DNA from: Candidatus Poseidoniaceae archaeon
GTDB lineage: Archaea; Thermoplasmatota; Poseidoniia; Poseidoniales; Poseidoniaceae
Length of the DNA: 64,000 bases
Reading direction: 5' to 3'
Assembly: GCA_949372875.1 (NCBI GenBank)
Contig: CASIAW010000006.1
Location: 1 to 64,000 of the forward strand
Of this stretch, positions 16,389 through 24,946 are shown piece after piece. A model generated the notes under the pieces. The model did not search any database. It had not been told where the DNA came from and was given only the letters and a program-made list of their open reading frames with translations. Numbering within the stretch: the first letter of the stretch is position 1; every line of letters starts with the position of its first letter. A program made the translations under genes and the position numbers.

Positions 16389-19001
16389 ATGGCCGGCGAT
16401 ACGCGTAGCAGCGTTGTTCTTTTCGTATCGCTCTTGCTGTTATCTTCACTACCACTGTTATCTGGTGCTGAAACCGGAGATGTTCTCTTTGAAGTTCAAG
16501 ACAATACCTCCTCAAAACAGTGGTATGCGGCTGGAGATGTTTTTGAACTTACAACAATGTTCTCGAACGATGGTCCTCAAACCTCGATTGAGAATGACCC
16601 CTCGTGCGGCGTTGTTCTCCAAGTCTTTGATGACCTTGGCGCCCTGCTCCTTGATGAATCGTCTTCCTGCCGTGGTCAATCTCAAAGTATCGATCTAGCC
16701 GAAGGCGAAACATACATCTTCGATGCATTATCATGGAATCTACAACTTGCAGATGGAGCGTATGTGGAACCCGGAATTTACACTGTTTCCGCTTACCACT
16801 CTGCGACACAATCCATTGCATCTTCAGCAATTCAAGTTCAAACGCCAGTCAATGTTTCATCGGACTTAGCCTTGATTCTCGAACTTAACACGAGACTCAA
16901 TCAGGTTCAACAGAATGAAGAAATTATTCTTGGTGTTTCGCTTCACAACCCTACGAATCAAGTGATTACGCTCCCCTCAAACGAAGGCTGCTTTGTCCAT
17001 CTGAATGTAAACGGTGATACCACTCTCCAAATGCCTTGTTTCGCAGGATTTGAATCACTTCAGTCATATGAGCAAACATGGCTTGGACATATTTTGTTTG
17101 AAGATGCCGCTCTCTTTGAAGGCGATAATACCATTGAAGCAAGCTTACCTTCAGGACTGTTGCTCAGTTCAATGACGTTCACTCTCGACAATTCGGAATC
17201 AATCGATACGACATTGCAAAGGGTGATATCCACTGAAATTATTGGTCAAGAAACGGAGAAGTTAATCTATGCAGAGGACGATATTTACTCATCCTCTCTC
17301 TTGATAACAAATTCTGGAAGCGATACAATTTCTTTGAAATTCACAGATTCTTGCCGGTCAGAGATGTGGGTCTTAGATGAAATGGGAGATGTTGTTTTTG
17401 ACAGCCGGATGTTCAAAAACTGTAATGCTCTTGAACTGGATTACATTCTCGACCAAAACGAACAACTTCAATTCACTTTACCTGACTGGACTTTCACAGA
17501 CCTCGAAGGATGTGAAGTCAATACCGGTGCTTATACAATAGTCGCTGAAATCCCTGAATTCCACTTATCGACGACTCAAATTATTTCTTATGAGAAAACA
17601 GGTAATTCCTTGTGTAATGCCCCACTTGGAATTGAAATGATGCCTCATATCTCTCCTCTTGAAGGTGGATTTGAAGTCATGCTTGAGGTTCAATCGAACT
17701 CCGGTGAGATTGACTTGGCGTGGACGGGCCGTTGCGGCGTCATAGTTTCAATAATCGACCTCTCGACCATAGAAACAGTTCTTTCCCAACCAACGATGTG
17801 TGATAACTATGATGGACGGCATTTTGTTCTTCCATCAGAGCAAACAGCGCCTCCTCTTCAACTTCAAATTGGTTCAATCAACATGACTAATAATGAATCT
17901 CAACCATTTTTAGAGGGGCAATATCAATTGGTTTTGAGTCTCGAAGTCAATCCAAAGACACGGGCAGGGTTTGTCTTTTCATGGCCGTTAACTGAGGAGG
18001 AAACATCGATGGAACAATCAGCTGAAGTGGTTGTTGAGCAACAATCCCGCCTCATTAGCGGAACATGGTCTGGATTACAAACTGAACGTGGAACCTGTTG
18101 GCTTTTCGAATCTTCCGATGAAGGACAACTTCTTCTTTCAAGTGCCATACTCGGGCAATGGGTCCCTGAACAAGGTTGGAGTGGTATCTATGAAGTCGTT
18201 GATGCACCTGCCCATCCAGCATGCGCTAATTTCCAAGCACCTTCATTCCAAATCCATGGTGTTGAGATCGAAGTTCCGCTCGAGTCAACAGAAACGACGG
18301 TCGAGGTTTCTAAGCCATCACTCGAAGTACGTACTCAAGAACAAGTGGCATCATATGTTCCAACGGCTGTTGTTGTGATTACAACAGGCTCGATTCTTTC
18401 TCTCTTGTTCACCGCCGTGTTGAGTAACGAATCCTTCCGTATACCTTCGACAGCAGCAGGGTTGTGGTTCCTCGGCCTTCTTGGTCGCACGCATGAAACA
18501 ACGGATGGACGTTACCAACGAGGTCGTCTCATGGGATACCTTACAGCGAATCCAGGTTGCCATTTCCGAGCACTTATGGCCGCTTTGGATATGAGTAACG
18601 GTCAGATCACTCACCATTTACGTATTCTTGAATCCGAAGAAGGCATTTGGAGAAGAAAAGATGGTCGTTTGGTACGCTATTACCCACTTACCAATTCACT
18701 TTATCCAAGTATGGATGAAGACGATTTACCGGTCCCTCCGCTTTCGCCTGATCCAAACAGTCTTCAAGGCAAAATACTCACTCTACTCGACCGTGAAGGC
18801 CCACTTGGGGAATTCCCAACGCAAGCCGAACTTGCAGTACGACTGGAAAAGAGTCAGCAACTGGTTTCACATCACTTACGAACATTGCAGAAGTTTGGGC
18901 TTGTTGAGAAAAGAAAAATGGGTCTGAAGAACCGCTACAAACTCACTCGAGAGGCAATTTTCCTCTTAGAGACAAACAAAGATTTCACTCATGAAGATTG
19001 A
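16389..19001 (+). CDS. Membrane-anchored double winged-helix regulator with extracellular domains
   Basis: About 870 residues. There is a signal peptide (residues 1-27), then about 620 residues of extracellular beta-rich sequence built from repeated modules with paired cysteines (DPSCGVVLQVFDD, EGCFVHLNVNG, TDSCRSEMWVLDE, TGRCGVIVSIIDL), probably four or more Ig-like domains. A transmembrane helix follows at about 653-675. The cytoplasmic part has two winged helices. The first (RGRLMGYLTANPGCHFRALM, then NGQITHHLRILESEEG) matches the archaeal membrane-linked ArsR/MarR class. The second has AELAVRLEKSQQLVSHHLRT. This is a one-component sensor: external domain, one membrane pass and DNA-binding output. 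The ligand is unknown. The gene ends 17 bases inside the convergent GHMP kinase gene. Confidence 0.85.
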   Translation: MAGDTRSSVVLFVSLLLLSSLPLLSGAETGDVLFEVQDNTSSKQWYAAGDVFELTTMFSNDGPQTSIENDPSCGVVLQVFDDLGALLLDESSSCRGQSQSIDLAEGETYIFDALSWNLQLADGAYVEPGIYTVSAYHSATQSIASSAIQVQTPVNVSSDLALILELNTRLNQVQQNEEIILGVSLHNPTNQVITLPSNEGCFVHLNVNGDTTLQMPCFAGFESLQSYEQTWLGHILFEDAALFEGDNTIEASLPSGLLLSSMTFTLDNSESIDTTLQRVISTEIIGQETEKLIYAEDDIYSSSLLITNSGSDTISLKFTDSCRSEMWVLDEMGDVVFDSRMFKNCNALELDYILDQNEQLQFTLPDWTFTDLEGCEVNTGAYTIVAEIPEFHLSTTQIISYEKTGNSLCNAPLGIEMMPHISPLEGGFEVMLEVQSNSGEIDLAWTGRCGVIVSIIDLSTIETVLSQPTMCDNYDGRHFVLPSEQTAPPLQLQIGSINMTNNESQPFLEGQYQLVLSLEVNPKTRAGFVFSWPLTEEETSMEQSAEVVVEQQSRLISGTWSGLQTERGTCWLFESSDEGQLLLSSAILGQWVPEQGWSGIYEVVDAPAHPACANFQAPSFQIHGVEIEVPLESTETTVEVSKPSLEVRTQEQVASYVPTAVVVITTGSILSLLFTAVLSNESFRIPSTAAGLWFLGLLGRTHETTDGRYQRGRLMGYLTANPGCHFRALMAALDMSNGQITHHLRILESEEGIWRRKDGRLVRYYPLTNSLYPSMDEDDLPVPPLSPDPNSLQGKILTLLDREGPLGEFPTQAELAVRLEKSQQLVSHHLRTLQKFGLVEKRKMGLKNRYKLTREAIFLLETNKDFTHED

Positions 19002-19872
19002 CTTCACGCTGAATTCCTTGGTGTTCGATAGCCCATTCCAGTTCGCTCCAACCAAGTTTTTCTGCTATTTCGTCCACTTCTTTCCGGTCATTCTCATGGT
19101 TCAAGAGGATTCCAACAACACCACCTCCGCCGGCGCCCATTACTTTCCATGACATAATGGAATATCCAAGCTGTAAAGGTTTGAGATACTTTTCAAAGGG
19201 GGCATTGAATTCCTTTCCGAGCATATTGACGCTCCAACTTCCGCGATACATACTGAGAGCGAAATGGTCCCTTGATTCGTGTTCAATTGCTTCAAGCATC
19301 TCTCCCGTAATATGCCGAATTCGATGTAAACCATCCTCCACCGTTCCATCCCCGTCGTTGAATTTACTCCAAACACCCTCGTGTAAATCCCCAGAGACAT
19401 GGGTAATCCCGCTGTCAAAAAGCACGAGGTTACTTTCAATCCAAGAAAGAAATTCTGGTGACGGATTCAGAGGAGTAGAGGTAACAGAATCACCTTCGAA
19501 AACGAGATGCTGCATGCCACCAAGAGCACTGGCCCATTGGTCTTGGCGTCCGCCCGTATTGCCGAGTAAAGCCTCGAATTGGAAAGCGAGTTCTGCAATT
19601 TCTTCGGGAGTTCTATCATCACCAGAAATAGCCGATAACAGGGCGACATTCATCGCAGCAGAGGTTCCAAGGCCGGAACCTATTGGCATATCTGAACTGT
19701 ATTTGACCGATATTTTACGCTCATCATCGATGTGCATTTCTGCAGTAATGTAACGGTTGATGGCGAGATTGATGACCTCACCTGTCGCTGTTGAACAATA
19801 GGCAGGTACATCGGTCCATCCTCCTGCTAGGTCGATTCGAACAGGAACACGAACGGTAACAGTCTTGGCCAT
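18985..19872 (-). CDS. GHMP-family sugar kinase (HddA/fucokinase-like)
   Basis: A 295-residue GHMP kinase. The N-terminal strand VRVPVRIDLAGGWTDVPAY matches the sugar-kinase branch (heptose-7-phosphate kinase HddA and fucokinase-type proteins) rather than mevalonate or homoserine kinases. The ATP loop PIGSGLGTSAAMNVA is near residues 70-84 and the C-terminal motif KVMGAGGGGVVGILL is present. It phosphorylates a sugar, probably a precursor of a nucleotide sugar for surface glycans (inference). The start MAKTVTV at 19872 was chosen because upstream extension would run into the divergent leuS start at 19964. The 3' end overlaps the convergent regulator gene by 17 bases. Confidence 0.8.
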   Translation of the reverse strand: MAKTVTVRVPVRIDLAGGWTDVPAYCSTATGEVINLAINRYITAEMHIDDERKISVKYSSDMPIGSGLGTSAAMNVALLSAISGDDRTPEEIAELAFQFEALLGNTGGRQDQWASALGGMQHLVFEGDSVTSTPLNPSPEFLSWIESNLVLFDSGITHVSGDLHEGVWSKFNDGDGTVEDGLHRIRHITGEMLEAIEHESRDHFALSMYRGSWSVNMLGKEFNAPFEKYLKPLQLGYSIMSWKVMGAGGGGVVGILLNHENDRKEVDEIAEKLGWSELEWAIEHQGIQREVNLHE

Positions 19873-19963
19873 GAATACCCGATAATTTCCACCCTCATGA
19901 AGAGTGGCATTCAAGTCAAATGGTTGATTCGGATGTTTATCTCGCAAGAGACTGGGTGTCATT

Positions 19964-22786
19964 ATGGCTAAGGAATATACCCCCGTCAACGAAGTTGCCT
20001 GGCAACAAAAGTGGGATGATGCCAAAATATTCCACTCACAAATTCGGTCAGATCGCCCGAAGTTTTACTGCCTCGAGATGTATCCTTATCCTTCTGGAAA
20101 AATGCATATGGGCCACGTAAGAAATTATTCTATTGGAGATGCTGTTGCCCGTTACAAGCGAATGATGGGCTTCGATGTTTTGTATCCGATTGGGTTTGAC
20201 TCCTTTGGAATGCCCGCTGAAAACGCGGCAATGGACGAAGGTGGTCATCCATACGAGATTACTGAACGAAACATGGCTTCAATTACCAAACAAATCAAGA
20301 GGATGGGGTTTTCATACGATTGGAATCGCCAAGTAAAGAGCCATGATCCCAAATACTACAAATGGAATCAATACTTTTTCACGAAATTTTATGAAAAAGG
20401 GCTTGCTTATCGAGAACATGCCCCGGTGAATTGGTGTACGCAATGTGAAACAGTTCTGGCCAATGAACAGGTCAAAGCGGGCCGATGCTGGCGTTGCAAT
20501 GGTCCAGTGAATCAAAAAGAGATGAATCAATGGTTCCTCGACATTAACAAATACGCACAAGAACTTGTTGATGGGCTTGACACCATCGCCTTCCCTGAAA
20601 ATGTCAAGTCCTTGCAACGGGACTGGTTGGGACGTTCAGAAGGTGCTCAAATCAGTTTCAAAGTTGCTGACTCGGATACCGTTATTGAAGTCTTTACGAC
20701 CCGCCCTGATACATTGTTTGGCTCGACCTTCGTCACCCTTGCTCCCGAGCATCCTATATCGGAAGAACTTGTCAAAGGTACCGACTTTGAACCTGCATGG
20801 CAAGAACTCTATGACGAGGTTTCAGTTATGGCTGAATTCGATAGGATTCGTAACATGAAGAAGAAGAAAGGAGTTCCTTCAGGTCGATTTGCAATCCACC
20901 CATTAACCGGTGAAGAGATTCCAATTTGGATTGGTAATTTTGTTATTGCATCCTATGGTACCGGTGCAGTAATGGCAGTCCCAGGTCACGATGAGCGAGA
21001 TTTTGACTTCGCGCAAAAATTCGACATACCCATCAAACGGGTATTGGTCATGAAAGAAGATGGAGATGCATCAGCACCACTTGAATCGGCCGAAACTGAT
21101 TATGGTTGGATGGTTAACTCCCCAATAGAAGGGTTTGATGGTTTGTATGGTGAAGCGGCCAAACATGCAGTTACAATCGCACTCGATTCCGAAGGTCTAG
21201 GAAACCAAACCATTAATTGGAAAATTCGTCCTTGGCTTGTCTCAAGACAACGTTACTGGGGAACTCCAATTCCAATGATTCATTGCGATGAATGCGGTGT
21301 TGTTCCAGTTCCTGAACAAGATTTGCCAGTTGTGTTGCCAACAGATGTTAAATTCGGCCAAGGTAATCCTCTGGAATCTTCAGAATCTTTCCTCAATGTT
21401 GACTGTCCAACGTGCGGAAAACCTGCTCGGCGAGAAACAGATACTATGGACACCTTTGTTGACTCATCATGGTATTACATGCGCTACACTGACCCATTGA
21501 ACGATGAAATGTGTTTTGATCCAGACCTCGTCAACCATTTCATGAACGTTGACTTTTATTGTGGAGGGATTGAACATGCCCAAATGCATCTTATTTATGC
21601 TCGCTTCTACACAAAAGCTCTCCGCGACCTAGGCCTGCATTCAATTGATGAACCGTTCAATGAATTACTTTGCCAGGGAATGGTAAATGCTCCTGCACCA
21701 TGGTGTGAATCGTGTCAACTGACCTTCTCAGTATCTCATGCAGGCTCCCCTTGTCCGCATTGTCAATCTCAACTAACTGTACGCTCTGCCAAGATGAGTA
21801 AATCCCTCGGAAACACAGTATCTCCAGAAAATATGGTTGAGAAATATGGAGCAGACACCGTTCGCTTGTTCATTCTCTTTTCAGCCAATCCGACCGCTGG
21901 AATGGACTGGTCAGATTCAGCAATTGCTTCGAACCATCGCGTTATGCTGCAGATGGCAACCATGCCTGACCGATTACTGGAATGGAACGGAGGTAGTTCA
22001 TCAATGGATACTTGGATGCTCGGGCGACTCAAGCAACGTTGCGAAGAGTTCCAACGCGCAATGGACCAATTTGATTTGCGACGGGCAGTTGAAATTTCGC
22101 ACTATGACTTCATTAAAGACATCAATTGGTATGTTCGCCGAGGTGGAGAAAACCCACAGATTGGACTAGAAGTTCTCAACTCCTGGACCCATCTTGTATC
22201 GGTTTCAACTCCTCATTTGGCTGAAGAATGGTGGCTCACACTCGGAATGGAGGGTCTTGTATGTGGAACTGAAATGAAGGCACTTTCTTCGATTACGGCT
22301 GAGGAACAGTCTGCTCTTGACAGTGAGACTCTGCTTCGAAGCGTTCTTGATTCCGCTCGTCGAATCAAGGATGTTGCAGAACGCCATTTGGATGGCCCTG
22401 CTCAATCCGCCATCATCGTTGTATCCCCAACATGGAAGCGAACAATGGCAGTGGAGGCACTCAACTTCTTAGAACAAGGCGGTAGTCCGAAGAAATTCGT
22501 CTCACACCTTTCTCAAATGGATATCGCTCAAGGTGAACGTAAAGGGGAAATCATTGGATATTGGGGTAAGAAGATGTTGCCTCAAGTGTTCAAGTGGGAC
22601 GACGCTTCACGTGTCCTTTTACGAAGTTCTCTTGATGAGGTAGAGGCTTTGACCCATCGCGTCTCTTTCATTGCTCAAGAACTCGGCCTTCAATCAGTTG
22701 AAGTTGTTCTTGGCGAGTCATCCGAAGATGAAACAGGTCGTGCGGGTGGTTCTCTCCCACTTGCCCCAGCAATTGTTTACGCTTAA
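19964..22786 (+). CDS. leuS: Leucyl-tRNA synthetase, bacterial type
   Basis: A 940-residue class I synthetase. The HIGH motif is HMGH at 48-51 in the block YPYPSGKMHMGHVRNYSIGD, and the KMSKS motif is at about 610-614. The editing domain (TTRPDTLFGSTFVTLAPEH, later GTGAVMAVPGHDERD) is inserted in the catalytic domain, and two zinc-type Cys clusters are present (CTQCETV...CWRC and CDECGV...CPTC). The YPYPSG form, GFDSFGMPAENAA and the position of the editing insert are those of bacterial and haloarchaeal LeuRS, not the usual archaeal/eukaryal form. The gene was therefore probably acquired by transfer. It abuts the convergent 22787 gene with no spacer. Confidence 0.95.
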   Translation: MAKEYTPVNEVAWQQKWDDAKIFHSQIRSDRPKFYCLEMYPYPSGKMHMGHVRNYSIGDAVARYKRMMGFDVLYPIGFDSFGMPAENAAMDEGGHPYEITERNMASITKQIKRMGFSYDWNRQVKSHDPKYYKWNQYFFTKFYEKGLAYREHAPVNWCTQCETVLANEQVKAGRCWRCNGPVNQKEMNQWFLDINKYAQELVDGLDTIAFPENVKSLQRDWLGRSEGAQISFKVADSDTVIEVFTTRPDTLFGSTFVTLAPEHPISEELVKGTDFEPAWQELYDEVSVMAEFDRIRNMKKKKGVPSGRFAIHPLTGEEIPIWIGNFVIASYGTGAVMAVPGHDERDFDFAQKFDIPIKRVLVMKEDGDASAPLESAETDYGWMVNSPIEGFDGLYGEAAKHAVTIALDSEGLGNQTINWKIRPWLVSRQRYWGTPIPMIHCDECGVVPVPEQDLPVVLPTDVKFGQGNPLESSESFLNVDCPTCGKPARRETDTMDTFVDSSWYYMRYTDPLNDEMCFDPDLVNHFMNVDFYCGGIEHAQMHLIYARFYTKALRDLGLHSIDEPFNELLCQGMVNAPAPWCESCQLTFSVSHAGSPCPHCQSQLTVRSAKMSKSLGNTVSPENMVEKYGADTVRLFILFSANPTAGMDWSDSAIASNHRVMLQMATMPDRLLEWNGGSSSMDTWMLGRLKQRCEEFQRAMDQFDLRRAVEISHYDFIKDINWYVRRGGENPQIGLEVLNSWTHLVSVSTPHLAEEWWLTLGMEGLVCGTEMKALSSITAEEQSALDSETLLRSVLDSARRIKDVAERHLDGPAQSAIIVVSPTWKRTMAVEALNFLEQGGSPKKFVSHLSQMDIAQGERKGEIIGYWGKKMLPQVFKWDDASRVLLRSSLDEVEALTHRVSFIAQELGLQSVEVVLGESSEDETGRAGGSLPLAPAIVYA

Positions 22787-24895
22787 TCAGCGCTTTTGCC
22801 ACTCGGTTCCAGTCCACCAATAGTTTGAACCATCATCCATGGCTCTCCACGTATATCCAGATTCATCAGTCCATTGTCGGAGGACAGTTGGTTCTGCTCC
22901 AACTGCGGGTTGCTGGATGACGGGCTGTTGAACGGTAGGCTGTTGATACGTTTGCTGAACTGGTTGAACTTGAGTTTCCATTCCAAGTTGTGAGAAGTCC
23001 TTGGAAATGCCCTCCTCCTCCTTTCCACCTTTGCGCATGAACAGAACTGCTCCTGCAGCTCCACCAAGAAGTAATACAACAACGGCAATAATGGTCATCA
23101 TTTGCTTCTGAGCCGCCTCTTCCTCTGCGGCTTTCTCTGCCGCAAGTGTTTCAGCAATCAATTGAGCATTGTCTCCAACGCCATCACCATCAGTATCCAG
23201 CGTTTCCGCTGCGTCTTCTGGGAAAGCATCGGCGTTGTTTCCTATTCCGTCACCATCAGAGTCAACCGACTCCGACATGTCGAGTGGGAAAACGTCAGTA
23301 TTGTCACCAACACCATCACCGTCAGTATCCAATGTTTCCGTCGCATCTTGTGGGAAAACGTCTGCGTTGTCTCCAACACCATCACCATCGAAATCAGCAG
23401 TTTCTGTAGCATCTTGTGGGAATACATCTGCATTGTCGCCAACACCATCTCCATCAGTGTCCACAGTTTCCGTTGCATCTTGAGGGAATACATCTGCATT
23501 ATCACCAACGGTGTCTCCATCTGAATCAAGTGTTTCAGCAGGGTCATTCGGGAATGCATCGCCATTATCTCCGACTTCATCTCCATCACTGTCGATAGTT
23601 TCGGCAGGGTCATTCGGGAATGCATCAGCGTTATCTCCAACTGAATCTTCATCTGAATCAAGTGTTTCAGTTGGGTCATTCGGGAATACATCAGCGTTAT
23701 CTCCAACGCCGTCCATGTCAGTGTCAGTTGTTTCAGTGAAGTCGAACGGGAATGCATCAGCATTATTTCCTACACCATCGTTATCTGAATCGAGTGTTTC
23801 TGTCGCATCGTTTGGGAATGCGTCACCGTTATCGCCTACTCCATCACTATCGGAGTCGGAAGTTTCAGTAGGATTGTTGGGGAATACATCCGTATTGTCA
23901 CCAACTCCATCGTTGTCTGAATCAAGTGTTTCAGTTGCATCATTCGGGAATGCATCAGCATTGTCACCTACGCCATCATTGTCTGAATCGAGTGTTTCCG
24001 TCGCATCATTCGGGAATGCATCAGCATTATTGCCCACGCCATCACCGTCACTGTCAGTGGTTTCAGAAGAATCATTCGGGAATGCATCATTACCGTCGAG
24101 AGTTCCATCACCATCAGAATCAATATCAGTAATCACTGCACTATCTGGGCACGATTCTGTGTTGCCGAAGTCCGTTCCATCACTTGGTGTGACCGTCACT
24201 GTCCACGTATCTCCAACGGAGGTCGCCGAGGCTGGTAAAGTCATAAAATCGTTGTAAGCGGTTACAATTACTCCATCCTTCGACCATCGAATCTGAGAAT
24301 TAGCCTCTGTATCGCCATCTCCATCATCATAGGTATAAGAAAGCATGAGAGATTGATCAACAGGAACATTGCCTTCGGGCATGAGTCTCAAATCGAGAAC
24401 AGTTGGTGGTTGATTTTGAGGGACAATTTCAGTGACGGTTGTGGATACAGTATCCCATGAATCGCCGCTGTTTTGACCATTACCGTTTGCTTGTAAAACA
24501 GCTAATCCAATGTTGACGGTACCACTGCCTGAGGTTGGAGCGGTCCAATCCATAGTCCAACTCAAAGAACCTGAACCAGAGTGAGTAGCACTCGTACCCG
24601 AGAATTTGACCAATGAACCGGCATTTGAAAAAGTACCTTGACTCACTTTAAGGGAAAAACCGCCAACAAATGCTTGACTGCCACCTGTAGAATCAATGGT
24701 AATGCTATATGTTGAGCCTGGGGTGTATGATGAAGGGAAATTGTGATTGGCAGTGATTCCATTTCCGCCATTTGAGTGGCACGAGCATCCAGACGATTGG
24801 TTATGCTTTCCACTGCTTGAACCTTCAATGGCAGGGGCTGCGGCGAGCAAAAGAAGTAATGCTGCGCTCAAGAAAATACGGAAAAAGGGTGACAC
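22787..24895 (-). CDS. Secreted TSP3-repeat protein with CxCH-containing N-terminal domain
   Basis: A 702-residue membrane-anchored surface protein. The signal peptide ends near residue 25, then GCSCHSNGG precedes a roughly 130-residue beta domain (GSTYSITIDSTGGSQAFVGGFSLKV) resembling the Reeler/choice-of-anchor class. A second beta domain (about 165-250) follows. Residues about 257-580 are 14 tandem 22-residue TSP3 units of form DxDGDGVGDNADxFPxDATETL, each with an acidic calcium loop. A short Glu/Ala helix, a transmembrane helix at about 598-618 and a Gln/Pro-rich cytoplasmic tail end in a small Trp-rich module (YTWRAMDDGSNYWWTGTEW). No catalytic site seen. It is likely a calcium-stiffened stalk on the cell surface. 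Confidence 0.85.
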   Translation of the reverse strand: MSPFFRIFLSAALLLLLAAAPAIEGSSSGKHNQSSGCSCHSNGGNGITANHNFPSSYTPGSTYSITIDSTGGSQAFVGGFSLKVSQGTFSNAGSLVKFSGTSATHSGSGSLSWTMDWTAPTSGSGTVNIGLAVLQANGNGQNSGDSWDTVSTTVTEIVPQNQPPTVLDLRLMPEGNVPVDQSLMLSYTYDDGDGDTEANSQIRWSKDGVIVTAYNDFMTLPASATSVGDTWTVTVTPSDGTDFGNTESCPDSAVITDIDSDGDGTLDGNDAFPNDSSETTDSDGDGVGNNADAFPNDATETLDSDNDGVGDNADAFPNDATETLDSDNDGVGDNTDVFPNNPTETSDSDSDGVGDNGDAFPNDATETLDSDNDGVGNNADAFPFDFTETTDTDMDGVGDNADVFPNDPTETLDSDEDSVGDNADAFPNDPAETIDSDGDEVGDNGDAFPNDPAETLDSDGDTVGDNADVFPQDATETVDTDGDGVGDNADVFPQDATETADFDGDGVGDNADVFPQDATETLDTDGDGVGDNTDVFPLDMSESVDSDGDGIGNNADAFPEDAAETLDTDGDGVGDNAQLIAETLAAEKAAEEEAAQKQMMTIIAVVVLLLGGAAGAVLFMRKGGKEEEGISKDFSQLGMETQVQPVQQTYQQPTVQQPVIQQPAVGAEPTVLRQWTDESGYTWRAMDDGSNYWWTGTEWQKR
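23165..24125 (-). repeat. Coding minisatellite, about 14.5 units of 66 bp
   Basis: Tandem 66-bp units encode the 22-residue TSP3 repeats of the gene around it. Units differ mainly at third positions and at a few residues (AFPNDATET, VFPQDATET, VFPNDPTET). Neighbouring units such as the three VFPQDATET copies are most alike, which points to local duplication. Copy number may vary between strains. Confidence 0.9.
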
Positions 24896-24946
24896 ATTTG
24901 ATTGGCTGTTGCGCTTACACTTCTATCTTATGCTTACAACCGTCAA

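Noticed and set aside
23165..24125. Possible CRISPR array
   Set aside because: Repeats are contiguous 66-bp coding units with no unique spacers and keep the reading frame of the surface protein.
23511..24257. Ser/Pro-rich frame of 248 codons on the plus strand
   Set aside because: It is the reverse reading of the 66-bp TSP3 repeats of the minus-strand gene. The pattern arises from GAT/GAC-rich codons read backwards.
24820..24850. c-type cytochrome heme site
   Set aside because: The motif is CSCH, one residue short of CxxCH, and no second heme motif or maturation gene is visible.
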